From assembly GCA_025200525.1 (NCBI GenBank), contig CM045763.1:85154131-85218130 (forward strand): a DNA stretch of 64,000 bases, written 5' to 3'. The position numbers and the translations under genes are program-made. This document shows, piece after piece, positions 11,674 through 25,300 of this stretch. The notes below the pieces were generated by a model that worked only from the letters and a program-made list of their open reading frames with translations, was not told the origin of the DNA and did not search any database. Position 1 is the stretch's first letter. Every line of letters starts with the position of its first letter. The stretch comes from Camellia lanceoleosa (Eukaryota; Streptophyta; Magnoliopsida; Ericales; Theaceae).

Positions 11674-13400
11674 ATGACGAGTCAAGTGGTGAAAGTGCGG
11701 AGTGAGAATCTAAGCGCATGGATGACATGCCCTCTTTGTTTCAAGCTTTTGAGAGAAGCCACTACAATCTCTCTATGCCTTCATACATGTTAATCCCTTT
11801 TACTTTCTCTCTTTCTATGTTGCATACGATAATTTGGTTCGTGCTTTGGTTTTTGTGATCTGGGTTCTTCTTATCCTTTGAATTTATGATATGGGTTTTT
11901 TCCTACTATGTTGCTATCATACATGTTTGCTGTATCAAATTTTTTTTGTTTTTTTTCTTTATGGGTTTGCTTGCTGAATTTATGATATGGGTTTCTTGCT
12001 ACGATGGGGTTGGAGTTCAGTTAGTGCACTTTTTATTTTCATAGAAAAAAGGGTACTTGTTAAATGGTTACGCTACGAGAACATGAGAAGTGTTTTTTTA
12101 TGATAATGAACTTTGATTTTAGTGCTAGTCGTTGGAAATTGCTGTTGAAGGATGTTAAAATTGCATATGGCGGTTGTGATGTGTTACTTTGTATATGTTC
12201 TGTGTTTCAAATCAATGTGAAGACTCGTGAGCTTTTCCATGTTATTATCTAATTGCATTCTTCCTTGTGTAAATTCTTTAAACTATCCAATTGCTTATAT
12301 ATTGGAGAGGAATTGCAGATCTTGCAATGTATCTTGCATGACTCAAGGTTGTGAAAGTTTTAAACTGAGTTGATAATATGTGGGGTAATATGGAGAATAT
12401 TTTAGTGCATTCTTTTCCTTTCTTTTCAATGGGGTTTAATTGAAATTGTGACCCTTGATTAAAGTGGAATGGCAAAACAGGAGTCATCTAACCAAACCCA
12501 AATAGTTGGGATGAGACTTTGTTGAGTTGAGTTGAGTTCTTTCTTCTGGTGCAGGGTTGTCTAATGTAAGTTTTTTTGGATCATATGGTTCACTCGGAGT
12601 TAGAAAAGTTGCAGTAAATTCTATGACCTATTTCTGTAGGCATACTTCTTTTGATATCTTTGTACTTCTGTTACGTCTTTATTCCTATTCGTGTTGAACT
12701 ATTATGCCATTCATAATTGATCATATGCCAAATTACATCATACCTGTGAAACATTAAATGAGATTACATATGGTTCTGTTCATTGCAAATGACCCCATAA
12801 TCTCCTTAGGTCAAACCATGCAAGGATCTTGATATGCTCATTTAAGCTGTTGATGCCAATTTGGGGTATATGTACATGGCTTGACCTGTCATAGTATGAT
12901 CACATAATGTTTTTATCTGTGTTTGTAGCTATTGCTTCTCTTCATCTCCATAGGGCAAAATTCACTTTATCCCCTTGTGATTAGGGGTTGGAGCAATTTA
13001 TTCCCTTATAGTTCAAATATAAGCAAACAACCCCATGTGGGTTTGGACTAAATTGCAACACTAACTCCATTAGGGTTAACAAAAAAAAGACATTTATATC
13101 CTTTGTGTCTTTTTTGACAAATTATTCTTTACAAAGAAAAAAATGCAGATTTGTAAACTATTTCAACCTAATTGAGAATCAATTTTTTTTTTTTACTTAC
13201 CAAAAATAAATGTTTTATTAACTTTTTAAGCAAATTAAGAATCATATTTATTTAACTTTAAATCTAATTTCAAGCACCTAAGATTAAATAAATAAAGTCT
13301 GATTCAAATCTAGTAAGTGATTCTGCTGGTAATTCTTCCAATGCTGGATGGGTTACCAACTTAAGATATGGAAATTTATAAACCCCCCCCCCCCCCCCCC

Positions 13401-13431
<31 letters not shown>

Positions 13432-16400
13432 AAAGAACATTTTCTAATTCAAGTCCAACAAGTGGTTTAGCTACTTATTCTTTCTTTGAATGAGGGCCAA
13501 AATGTATTTGATGTTCATCAACTCAAGAAGAGGAATAAGTGAACAGACAACACTTTCAGTGGGGTTTTTGGGCACCATATCTTGTTCTTGCTTGTAAATG
13601 ATGCAAAATTCATCGTGGGTTCTTAAGCACTCCGAACTTGCAAAGTGGATTTTTTAGCTTTAAACTTGGGGTTTTTGATCTAGGTCTTCAATGATTCCCT
13701 TGTTTTCTTAGCATTTCTATGCTTCCCTTCGAACGTGATACAAAGATTCAGAGGTTACAAATGGTGAGAAGTGGAGGACGTCGTTGGAGAAGATCATGGC
13801 GGAGGAGTAGGTGGATCATTGTACAGAGGTGATGAATGTGAGGGGGGTGGGGGGGAAGATGAGTTTGGCGTTCTGTGAAGAGGAGAGCTGAAGATGTTGG
13901 GGGTGAAGAAGAAAATAATGAGAGGAGAGATGAGGGCGCTGGGGGGGTGGGGGTGGTAGTTTAGTGGTAGTGGTAGGGTTAGGATTACGGTTAGGTTTAT
14001 CAACTAGATTGGAAGATGAAGATGGAGATAAGGACAATGGTGTCTTTTTTTTTTCTTTTTCTTTTTTAATAAAAAATTGGCTTTGATGCAATTTTTTTTT
14101 TGGGTGCCCAACTCTCAAAATCCACACATGCGAGAGACACCATTTCTGAATCTAACTATTGGACTTTAGTCCAAAACCACATGGGAGGTGACGTCTATAT
14201 TTGAACCACATTGTGGTAAAGCGCTATAGCCATTAACTACAAGGGGTAAAATGAATTTTGCTTCCATCACTATTGGCTGATTTTAATTTATTCTCTTGCA
14301 AGTCTTTATTTCATGAGTTAATTGATGACCCTAATATTCCCATTTTTTTTCATCATAATGCATGTGTGCTTCTCAAAGTTAAAGTCTTTGTATGATCCTT
14401 GGCTCATAAAAAAGATTAATTCCAATGACTCGTTCCAGAGAAGGGGATTAATTGCTTTTTACTTTCACAATGGTGTATCTTGTGTAGAATGGACAAAGAA
14501 AGCATTGACCATATTTTTAATGCATTATCCCGTAGCGTTATCATTGTCACACAAACTGCTTCATATGGTGGATTTGGATTGGGTGGCTCTTCTGTCATGT
14601 ATTCAGATGTTATTGATTGATTATAGGGGATTTGGGACCAATAAGAAAGCTCAAGTTCTTTGGGATTGTGCCATTTTTGCCATATTTGGGAGATTTGGTT
14701 GGACAGAAATGCAAGGATTTTCGACTAGAAATTTTTGGATTTAGAGGGGGATATGGGATATGTCATATATCTTCTTTTTGGGTTTTGATTTCATTTCCTT
14801 TTAAAGGGATTTCTCTTTTTTTAATTAGTAGGTCCTCCACTTTCTTTTGTGAGCTTCTTCTTTACTTGAGGCCAAACCTAAGTTGAGAGTCGCGCTTTCT
14901 TGGAACGGGAAAGAGAATTCCGAGTCACCCATCCTAGTCAATAAAAAATTGTTTCATAGAAAAGCTAACTGCTAACAGAGTTGGTTGGTTTCGTAGAAGG
15001 AGACCCAGACCGAAGGATCTGATTTAGCTGGTTTCCGCCTAATAATCATCGGGATTGACTGCAAGTCTGGGATCTGCCAGAAAGTTTAATAAAATTTATT
15101 CATTGCCAATTAAAAAAAAAAAAAAGGAAAAAAAGTTCATATATACTTTGGATCATTCAGATATTTTGTCATTTCATGTCTGCCATTCAGCTTGTTTTGT
15201 TTAATCACAGGATATCATAATGTAAGACATTCCTAATTTTCTAATTTCATTTATCCATTGGGGTTTGCATTGGGGTTTTGTTGGCCATCCTGAGATCCCA
15301 GGTTGTATGGCTTCCTACAGTTCTTTTCAGGACTGTCTGTTTAGAAACTGAGGAGTATACGTTTTCAGTTGGTATATTTTATGCACAATTTGGTTGTAGT
15401 GAGCACCTGTTTAATTCTTTAAGTAGTCAAGTCAGCGATTTTAAATATAAGCAATTGATAACATGAATTTCTCCTTGGCAGGATGTTAGTTTTATAATTA
15501 CTTGTTAGTATCATTTCATGCTTGTAATCTATGTTACATGGACTCAGGTACGGGTGTCGGGTGCGGGTATGTATCTAGAGGTCGGACTCATTAAATCTTA
15601 AATTTAAGGATACGCGGACTCGGCAAAAAAATATCACATTTTTATATTTTTAATCTAATATGTGAGATAAAATGGTACTATATGTAACTTACAGTGTCAA
15701 AATGACATTTATAGTAATTAAACAATAATATGCACATATGATAATTGTGTTATATACAATTATATAAGAAGTATCCGTTGAAAAGTATCCAACACATATC
15801 CCATACCCTTGTCCGAGTGTCGGGTGTCCGACACGGGTATTTGATCTATTTTGAAGAGTCCATGTAACATAGCTTGTAATCCATTCAAACCCATTTGGGT
15901 TCTGATGGACGTAAGAATTATTCAGCATCTTTATAATGCATTCTTTGCTGCTCTGCTTAGTCTTAGTTTAGGAACAGTTTCAGTATCGTGCTCAATTTAT
16001 GATACAGATATTGCAGCTGTTACCTTGGTTCACCTGAGGGCATCTTTTTCCTTCTACATCATGTCAACATGATGAAAATCCCATTGGTCCATTATAGTAG
16101 TTACCATTTAAAGCCAATGGTGTATCATGTCATTTTGCTCCAATAAAATGGTAACTCATTGCAAGAATGGATGTTTGAGATTTAGAACAAATTTCTTGAT
16201 TTGGTTATAACTTTGAAGTGTATGTCCGTTCTCTGATAAGACAATATTTGTTGCCTTAAGGATTAAGATAAGTTTCTTGACTTTATAATAACTTTGATGT
16301 AATAGTTCTAAATTTTCAGTCAACTTTTGCATGGTTGCTGGATTTGCAGTTGATAGAACTTTGTTTGGATAAAGGGTCAAAGCTCATTCAAAAGACTAAT

Positions 16401-19400
16401 TTTGAATTATTCTTTCTCGACCTAAAGTACGAATGATGAGAATCTAATATACTATGTCCATATTGGAGATACTGAAGCACCCATAGTGTTCCAATTATTG
16501 GCACCATAGAATACAAAACAAAGACACCTTGTCTAGACTTTAAAGTTCCCCAATATTCTATATGAAAAGCTTTAATTGTGTTTCCAAGTTATTGTTAATT
16601 GTTACAGATCAAACAATGGGCCATCCATTTATAACTACTCTGTTCCTTTTGTTGGTGTCCATAGATGTACTAATGTCGTTTAATAGATCTGTCAAAAATT
16701 CTACGGCTTTTTCCTTTTTGCTATTTTATCAGTATTTAAGTTTTGAACTCTAAACCAGTTTGCAGAAAGTGCATATATGAGAAACTTTCAGATGAGGAGG
16801 TGGATTCTTGTCCTGTATGTAACATTGATTTGGGCTGCGTTCCAGTGGAGAAACTCAGGTATATATGATAGTCTTGTAAGTTTTCTGAATGAAACTGTAT
16901 ATTCAATTGTGTTTGTTTACAAAAAGTTTATCAGTTTATATAGCTCTAAATCTATGATTGAAAAAGGAAATACAAAGATTCCTATTTACACCACAATCTT
17001 GCCTAATTCCTAATATGCCATATATACACAATCATGCCATATATACAATATATTCTCATACTCCCGCTAAAACTCAAGGTGTTTTAGCAGAAAACACTGA
17101 GAGTTTGCTAAGAAGAAACTGAAACCGAGTGATAGTGTGAGTCTTAGTAAAGAAGTCTGCAAGTTGCAAAGTCGAAGAAACGAGAGGAAGCGTGATGGAG
17201 CCAAACTGCAGATGCTGTCAGACAAAGTGACAATCAATCTCAATGTGTTTCGTCCGTTTATGGAAGACAGTATTGTGGGCAATCTGAATAACACTGCGGT
17301 TGTCACAATACAGAAAGGTCGGAGAAAACTGAAGTACACCTAAATCAGAGAGAAGACAACGAAACCAAACAAGTTCAGCAGTAGCATGAGCCATAACACG
17401 GTACTCAGCTTCGGCAGTAGAGCGAGCAACAACAGTTTGTTTCTTGCTCTTCCAAGAGATCAAGGAATTGCCAAGAAACATACAGAAACCAGAGGTGGAC
17501 TTGCGATCATTAACATCATCAGCCTAATCAGAATGAGCGTAGGCTACTAAGTCTAAAGAGGAATTAGAGGACAACAGTAAGTCCTAAAAGATGGTACCCC
17601 GGAGCTACGTTACACGGACTCGTCAGCTTTATGGAAATGCGTGTCGATCTGACACTGCAGTGCACGGCACGGATACGGACGGGATACGGCATGGAAGAAG
17701 TGGATACGGCATGGAAGAGAAGACGAATAGTAAAGGAGAAGAGAAAGAAACCTGGTCGGCGACTTCGATGACCAATCGCACCAGTCGACTTCTTCGAACC
17801 AGTCGAACCAGTCGATGACCTCCATCCAGTCGCGTCTCTCACTCGATCGCCTCTTCGACCAGATCTCGTCTCTCGCCGTCTCGCCTTCTCGCTCTCTGTC
17901 TCTCGCCGTTTCGCCTTCGATCTCGATCTCTCTCTCATTTCGCCTCTGTCTTATCTTATCATATAAGATATAATACTTATAATATATATAATACATAATA
18001 TATAATACTTATATTATAAAACAATATTATAATATAACACATATTTTGTATTTTATATATTTATACATATTAATAAAAAAAATACATATATAATATAAAA
18101 TAAAATAAAATAAACACATTATTTAAAAAATAAATTAAATAATTAATATGTATTAAAATAAAAATATTTATAAAAAAAATATTTATTCCTTATTTATTAT
18201 ATTTTTGTTATTTATAATATATATGTCAATTAAAAGTAAAAAAAAATATATAGTTATATCAAAAAAATTATCAATAAAAGTAATACATAAGATAAAAATA
18301 ATAAATATATTTAAAAAATATCTATTTAACTTATCTTTATATAATAAATATATTTTAAAAATTAAATATTTAACGCATCCCCGTACCCGTATCCTCGTTT
18401 GGATCCATATCCACATATCCTCAATTTTTAATTTTGAAGTACCCGACCCCTAGATACGTACCCGCACCCGATACCCGCACTCGAGTCCGTGTAACATAGC
18501 CCCGGAGATAGCGAAAAATGTGAACCAAAGCAGCGCAATGGGTAGAGCGAGGAGCAGAAACGAACTGACTAACCACATGAACAACATAAGCAAGATCAGA
18601 GTGAGTGACAGTCAAATAAATTAAACAACCCACAAGCTTGCGATAGATCGTGGGATCGTCCAGAGGGACACCATCAGTGGACTTGAGCTTCACATTAAGC
18701 TCAATAGGTGTATCAGAAACCGCACGATGAATAACTTCATTAGCATATTTGGCTTGAGATAGAAAATAACCCTTTGGAGAAGAGGCAACTTCAATACCAA
18801 GAAAATACCGCAATGGACCCAGATCCTTCATTTCAAAGGTGCGAAAGAGATGTTGCTTAACCTCAGAGATAGTAGAAGAGTCAGAGCCAGTGATGATCAT
18901 ATCATCCACATAGAGTAGGAGAGCAACAAAACTAGCCGAGATATGTCTCAGAAACAAATCAGAGTTGGAAGCAGAAGGATAAAACCTAAGCTCAGTAACA
19001 ACAGTCTGAAAGCGATTATACCAAGCACGAGGAGACTACTTCAGACCATACAAAACACGCTGAAGGCGACAAACCTGTCCAGAGGCATGGTGAAGGCCAG
19101 GGGAAGGACGCATGTAAACCTCCTTAGGGAGATGGCCATTAAGAAAAGCATTCCTAACATCCATCTGATAAAGAGGCCAAGAACAAACAGCAGCAACAGA
19201 AATCAAAGTACGAATAGTAGTCATCTTGGCAACAGGAGCAAAGGTCTCCTCATATCAATACCATACTTCTGTGAGAAACTTTTGGCAATTAGATGAGCTT
19301 TGTAGCGCTCAAGAGAACCAGCAAAATGAGTCTTAACTTTGTAGATCCATTTGCCACCAACCAAATTCTTACCACTAGGCAAAGAAACCAACTCCCAAGT

Positions 19401-22303
19401 GCTAGTTTTCTGTAAAGCTGACAACTCATCCTCTATAGCTTGAACTCAATGAGGATCCTGACAGGCCTCCATGTAAGATTGAGGTTTTGAAAAAGAGTGA
19501 ATAGCAGACAAAAAAGTACGATAGGAAGCTGAAAAACATGTATTAGACCAACCCAACCTGTTTGAAGGATGACGCGCTCGAGTAGGATATTGGTGTGTAG
19601 CAAGATCAGAGTCGTCAGAAGCAGGAGGATCAATAGCAAGGGCAGAGACAACCGGTGGAGGAGCCTTGCGACGAGAATAAACTAACAATGGAGGAGGAGG
19701 AGAAGAAACCGAAAGAGAAGCAGCTAAAGGTGAAGTAGGAGGAGAAGATAGAACAAGCTCAGAAGGAACTGTGGAGATGTACTCATCAGACGGGACCTCA
19801 AAAGGAAACGGATCAATATGAACCAAATCCTCTTTGAAAACTGAAGCGGTGAGAGGAGGAAGCTGAAAGTAAAGTAGACGTTCGAGAAAGGCAACATGGC
19901 GGAAGACATAAAGGCGACGGGAAATAGGGTCATAACAGCGATAACCTTTTTGAGTAAGACTATAACCCAAAAAGACACATAAGACAGACCGGACACTAAG
20001 TTTGGTCCTATCTTTACGAGGTAAAGGACAAAACAAGCAGACCCAAACACACGAATGAGGGAGTAATTGGGAAGTTGATGAAACAGAGCCTCATAAGGAG
20101 ACCAACCAGAAAGAAGAGGGGTAGGCATATGATTGAGAAGAAAAACAGCAGTAAGAACTGCCTCACTCCAAAACAGAATCGGAACGGAGGCAGAGAGAAG
20201 GAGAGACCTAGTTGTCTCAAGGAGATGACAGTGTTTACGCTCAGCTTGACCATTTTGGACAAGTGTATCAATACAAGAAGTTTGGTGAATGGTACCCAAT
20301 TTGGCCAAATATTCACAGAATTCAGTTTTAAAGTATTCCCCGCCCAAGTTAGACCGCAACAATTTAATAGTAGACCCAAACTGTGTAGTGACCATAGACT
20401 GGAAAGTACGGTATATCTGGTAGAAGTCAAACTTATGAGTCATAAGATAAACCCAAGTATAACGGGTGTAGTAGTCAACAAATGACACATAGTATGCAGA
20501 ACCCCCCTTTGGTGAGAACATGAGAAAGGCCCTAAACATCAGTATAAACTAAAGAAAACGGTGTATTAGATATAGAAGTACTTTTACGAAAAAGTGAGGC
20601 TGTCATTTTGGCAAGTTTACATTTCTGACATTCAGTAAAGTCACTAGAAGAAACTTTACCTAATATACCTAATTGAGCTAAAGACCGTAAGCGGTCAGCA
20701 GACAAATGCCCTAACCTAGAATGCCATAAGTAGAAAGGATTGTATAGAGAATCTAACTGAAAAGAGAAAAGGGCAGTCGGAGAGGTTGTCATAGATAGAT
20801 GCAAGCTCTCCACCACATAAAGGTCTCTAACTTTACGGCCAATCCCAATCTGCTGCTTGGATATCTGATCCTGCACAGAATAGATAAAAGAAGAAAAGAT
20901 AACATCAAAACCGGAGGCATCAAGTTGACTGGTAGATAATAAACTGATAGATAACTGAGTAACATAAATGATAGATGGAATAGAGACAGTAGACACAACG
21001 GACGGTAAGACAGACCCAACAGATATAACAGACATACTAGACCCATTAGCAGCATTAACAGTAATAGGAAAGGGAGGGGGAGTACAATTTTGAAGTAAGA
21101 AGAGATGGGAAGTCATATGGTGAGAAGTACTAGAGTCAAAAATCTAGACAGACGAAGAGATACCTGAAGAAGATCCAAGCAAACCTGAATGAAGAAAGGA
21201 AACAATGGAGGCAGATGGGGTATGCCGAAGCTGACTAATCTGAGCACTCAGGGAAGCCAAGTCAGGATCAAAGGTCGGAAAAGATGCGGTAGAACTGGCG
21301 GGAGTCTGAAAAGTACTCTGAGAATAAGCGTGGAACTAAATTTGAGACTGCTGAAAAAACGAGACAAACAAACAGACATCCCTTCTTAGGACAGTGATAT
21401 TTCCAGTGACCCCTCTGATGGCAGAAGGCACACTCATCTGAAGCCAGTGACCTATTTTTTAGCCTAGCAATCTTATCATCCGACATTGTAAGGAATCAAA
21501 AAAAAAAAGAGCTAATGGAACAAAAGATAATAAATAGAAAACCTTGGAGGTTGTAGTATAGTAAGCCTGGACCTAGGGTGTTAAGTATAATACCCAAGCA
21601 GAGTCTGAGAACAGTAGTATTGTATCATAGAACAAATTGAGGACTAGAGACAGTCTGAAGGAGACGAACCAGAGAATCTGAGACGAACAAACAAATCGAG
21701 AACCAGAGAGAGTCTGAAGGAGAACCAGAATCTGAAGTCAAAGTCAAAGACGTATGAGTGCAAACACAATCGCGAACCAGAGGCAAAGAGGGAGAGTCGC
21801 GATGCTGATGTTCACGAGCTAGAAACTAGATGGGTCGACCACGAAGAAGAGCTAAAGAGAGAAGACGAGTTGTGAGGAGTCGACGACTAGATGGGTCGAA
21901 CGGCTAGATGGGTGCAACTACCAAATAGCATGAACAGAGAGGAAATTCAGATGGGTTGACTGAGATGAGGCACAATCACAAGCAAATGGGTCATGAACAA
22001 ATGAGTGATGGGTCACACACCAAAGTCGAACCAGAATGAGCCTGAGAGAAGAAAGCACGAACAAGAGAGCAATGGAGATGGCTCTAGGGTTTCGGATCAG
22101 AGAACGGCTCTGATACGATGTAAGTTTTTGGAATGAAACTGTATATTCAATTGTGTTTGTTTACAAAGAGTTCATCAGTTTATATAGCCCTAAATCTATG
22201 ATTGAAAAAGAAAATATAAAGATTCTTATTTACACCATAATCTTGCCTAATTCCTAATATGCCATATATACACAATCATGCCATATATACAATATATTCA
22301 CAA

Positions 22304-22355
<52 letters not shown>

Positions 22356-25300
22356 CACACAGTTAGAGCTTGGCATTTTGGATGATTCTTGAGAACACAT
22401 ATATGTATTTGACAACTCTTTGGATACCTATGCACATATTTGGAACCTTGTCCAGCCAGTAGGATTTGCTACCAATGGCTTAGACTGAACTGAAGGAACT
22501 GTGAGCCTGTTTGTCTTGTTTATTCATTAAACCTTTGTTATATTGGCGGAAACATAATAAGCCAAAACCTATGAATGTCCAAGTTTCATTCAACCCATTC
22601 CCAAAATGCCATTAAAGGTTACACAACCATCTACACATACATTATTTAAAGATGAAGGCACAACTTATGTCATATTCATCCATTTTATATACCAACTAAA
22701 GTAGATCATACATGCCTCCATTTATATTTAAAATAGAAAAATCATGGTCTTCATTCAGCAAGCACAAAAGTATCTCTCGCACAACTTTTTCTCATTTAGC
22801 TTCATTTCCTAAAAACACATGGCAAACGTTGGCATGAGCTAGTGACTGTGTGTCTGTCTGTTTGGGCACTCATGCATGACTCTTTGTGTGTGTCTTTGGC
22901 TATTCTATGTATGTACTTCGCTCTGTGTTGAGTGTAATTACATCCACTTTATTTTGCACGGAAAATATGCAGGCCAGATCACAATTTGCAAGATATAAGG
23001 GCCAAAATCTTCCCTTTCAAAAGAAGAAAGGTTAAGACCCCTGAGCTTACACCTTCGGTTTCACTTCCAATTAAAAGGAAGGAGAGATCTTTATCATCGT
23101 TGGTTGTCAGCACTCCTAAAGTGTCAATTCAGACTGGATTGACTGGAAGGAGAACAAAATCTGTTCCTAGAAAGAGTGCTCCTAATCGAGGTTCCAGTTT
23201 TTCCGTTGAGGAGCCAATTAAGAAAGAAGTTAACACCGAAGATTGCCCAGAGAGCTCGAGTGCACCTCATACTCTTAACAAAATTGTTCAAGATAAAAGG
23301 CAGGTAAAGAAAATTTGAAGTTGGGTTCTTCATGTTTATATGGTTGATATTTTAGACATGGTTTTGTTGCAAGCTATGTTTTGTAGATAATTATATCTTG
23401 AATATGACTGTCCATTCCTTCTTATAGATTTCATCTCCAACCAAGTCTTTCCATAATCAGATACCTAATAAAGTCAAGGAGAATGATGCTGAAGCATGGG
23501 AAGGGAATGTCGATTTATGGAAACCCTTGAATTGTCTTGTTGAAGCTGCAAACAGAACCAAGTCTTGTAAACTTGGTTCACAAGACTCATCACCTACCAA
23601 ATCAGAACCCCTCAATGCTCTTGAAAATGACGTACATGTGCCTAAAACCAAGGTTAAGGAACATCAACACAAATCAAAAGTTCAAGATGACAAGAATGGA
23701 ACACTCTCACTTCCAGTGCCGGTCAAACGAAGAAGGTTGCGTGTAGTTGATAAAAAAAATGCAGCTGGGAGGTTGTGTGCCTCAGCACAGGCTATGCTTG
23801 AAATGCCTGGAGCCAAACAGCACAGAAGAAAATGTCCAATTTGGTTCTCATTGGTTGCCTCAGAAGACCAGTAAGAATATCCTGTAGTGGTGAAAATAAT
23901 GCAATTTTTTAATTTTTATTTATTTATTTATTTTGGGATATTTCAAGTTTTGATTGGTAATCATTTTATCTATGTTAAATGGTTTCAGGGGAGGAGATGT
24001 TCCCTTGCCACAGATATCTGCATGTTACTTGAGGATAAAGTAAGTTTTCTGGTCCCGTGACTAATCTGTAGCTTTGTCAGTGATGTTTTTCCCAATTGGA
24101 TAGTGTTATTTTTGTTTTCAAGTCTGTATCACAGGAACTTGGTGCTGTCAGGCCATTTACATGTTTGTCGGGTCATTTTTGCATGTTGTTCTATGCAGAC
24201 TTATGCTTGAGTAGTGTTTGAAAAGAGAAGTTTTCTTGTGGCGAAAAAAAAAAATGAAGAAAATGGCCATGGAAGAGCTATGAAAAATAAGTTTTTGAAA
24301 TGTTATATTCAATAAGATTTCGTATATCTATTCTGTAGATAACTTACAGGTGTGGAACACTTTATGGAGCATCAAGTGGCTTGGGTTTCATACCTAAAGT
24401 ACTTGCTTTTTCACTTCCAAAACTTCATTAAAAAAATTAGGAGCCACTTGATTTTTTATTTTTGTTACCAAAAATAGTAAAGAATTGTATATCATATCAG
24501 ATACTTTGTAAAATTAATTTAATGACAAATTGTGCCAAAAATATATTCTTGTCACTGACTTTAGTTATCTAATGAAAAGAGGAATATGTTGAGAAAGGGC
24601 CTAAGGAGGTACACATGGTGGCGGAGATTAGGTTGAGCCTCTGATTTTGAAACCTAAGTAGGATACAACTCTTGGGGAGAGTAAGAGAGGGGAGGATATA
24701 AGGCCAATGTGGACAGGCTACGTTGGACTGGGCCAATAATCATCTGCGTAAGATAGTCACAAGGTGTGAGTCGAGGCAGTTCTCTTGGACCAGGAAAGGT
24801 AAATGGTCCATGTGTGAAAATAAGTGACCAAAAAATTAAACCGTAAATAAATGTTCCAATCCAGATGATATAAAATTTCAGGAGGGAGGTGGGTTTTCAA
24901 GGGTGGGCTGTTCCTTAGATAGTGAAAATAAGATTTTAATGTAACACGGTCTTCATAAATTGTGACCTTGGTTATGAAGTTGGCAATGGACATCTATGGG
25001 CATATTCCTCTTCTCAACGTCAAATAACTTATTTAACTTGTTTGTGTTTTTCCTTTCTCACAGGGATGGTAATTTGCCTGTCTCATTTATCCAGAAGTAC
25101 CTCGTGAAGAAACTTGATCTTACAAGTGAAGCTGAGGTGAGTCCATTCAGCTTTCTTTTCCACAATAAATAGGCTAGTAGTTTTGTTAAGGAATTAAGAT
25201 GCACATCTCTTCAGCATGTAAGGTATGGAAATGTATTCTTATTTTAGCACATATTTGTTGTTTTTCTTGATTTTTTCTTATTTGTTAAGCAAGAAATTGG

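Larger units (their letters stand above)
16875..22302 (-). mobile_element. Ty1/Copia LTR retrotransposon inserted antisense in intron 2
   Basis: Two 184-bp LTRs (16875-17058 and 22119-22302) differ at about 10 positions. On the minus strand each LTR runs TG...CA. Next to the 5' LTR is a primer-binding site-like TATCAGAGCCG (initiator-Met tRNA type), and next to the 3' LTR is a purine tract (TTAGCGGGAGTA). Flanks AGTCT (16870-16874) and AGTGT (22303-22307) are a 5-bp duplication with one change. The coding region holds a zinc knuckle, integrase, RT and RNase H, in Copia order, all broken. The main gag domain appears to be missing. A hAT MITE is nested within it. Confidence 0.93.

Noticed and set aside
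13794..14127. Proline/histidine-rich minus-strand frames
   Set aside because: They are the complement of a G-rich low-complexity block inside the MULE-like element. No domain, and overlapping frames look alike.
17564..17996. Arginine/glutamate-rich minus-strand frames
   Set aside because: Composition follows a CTCTCGCC-type simple repeat within hAT MITE copy B; no recognisable protein.
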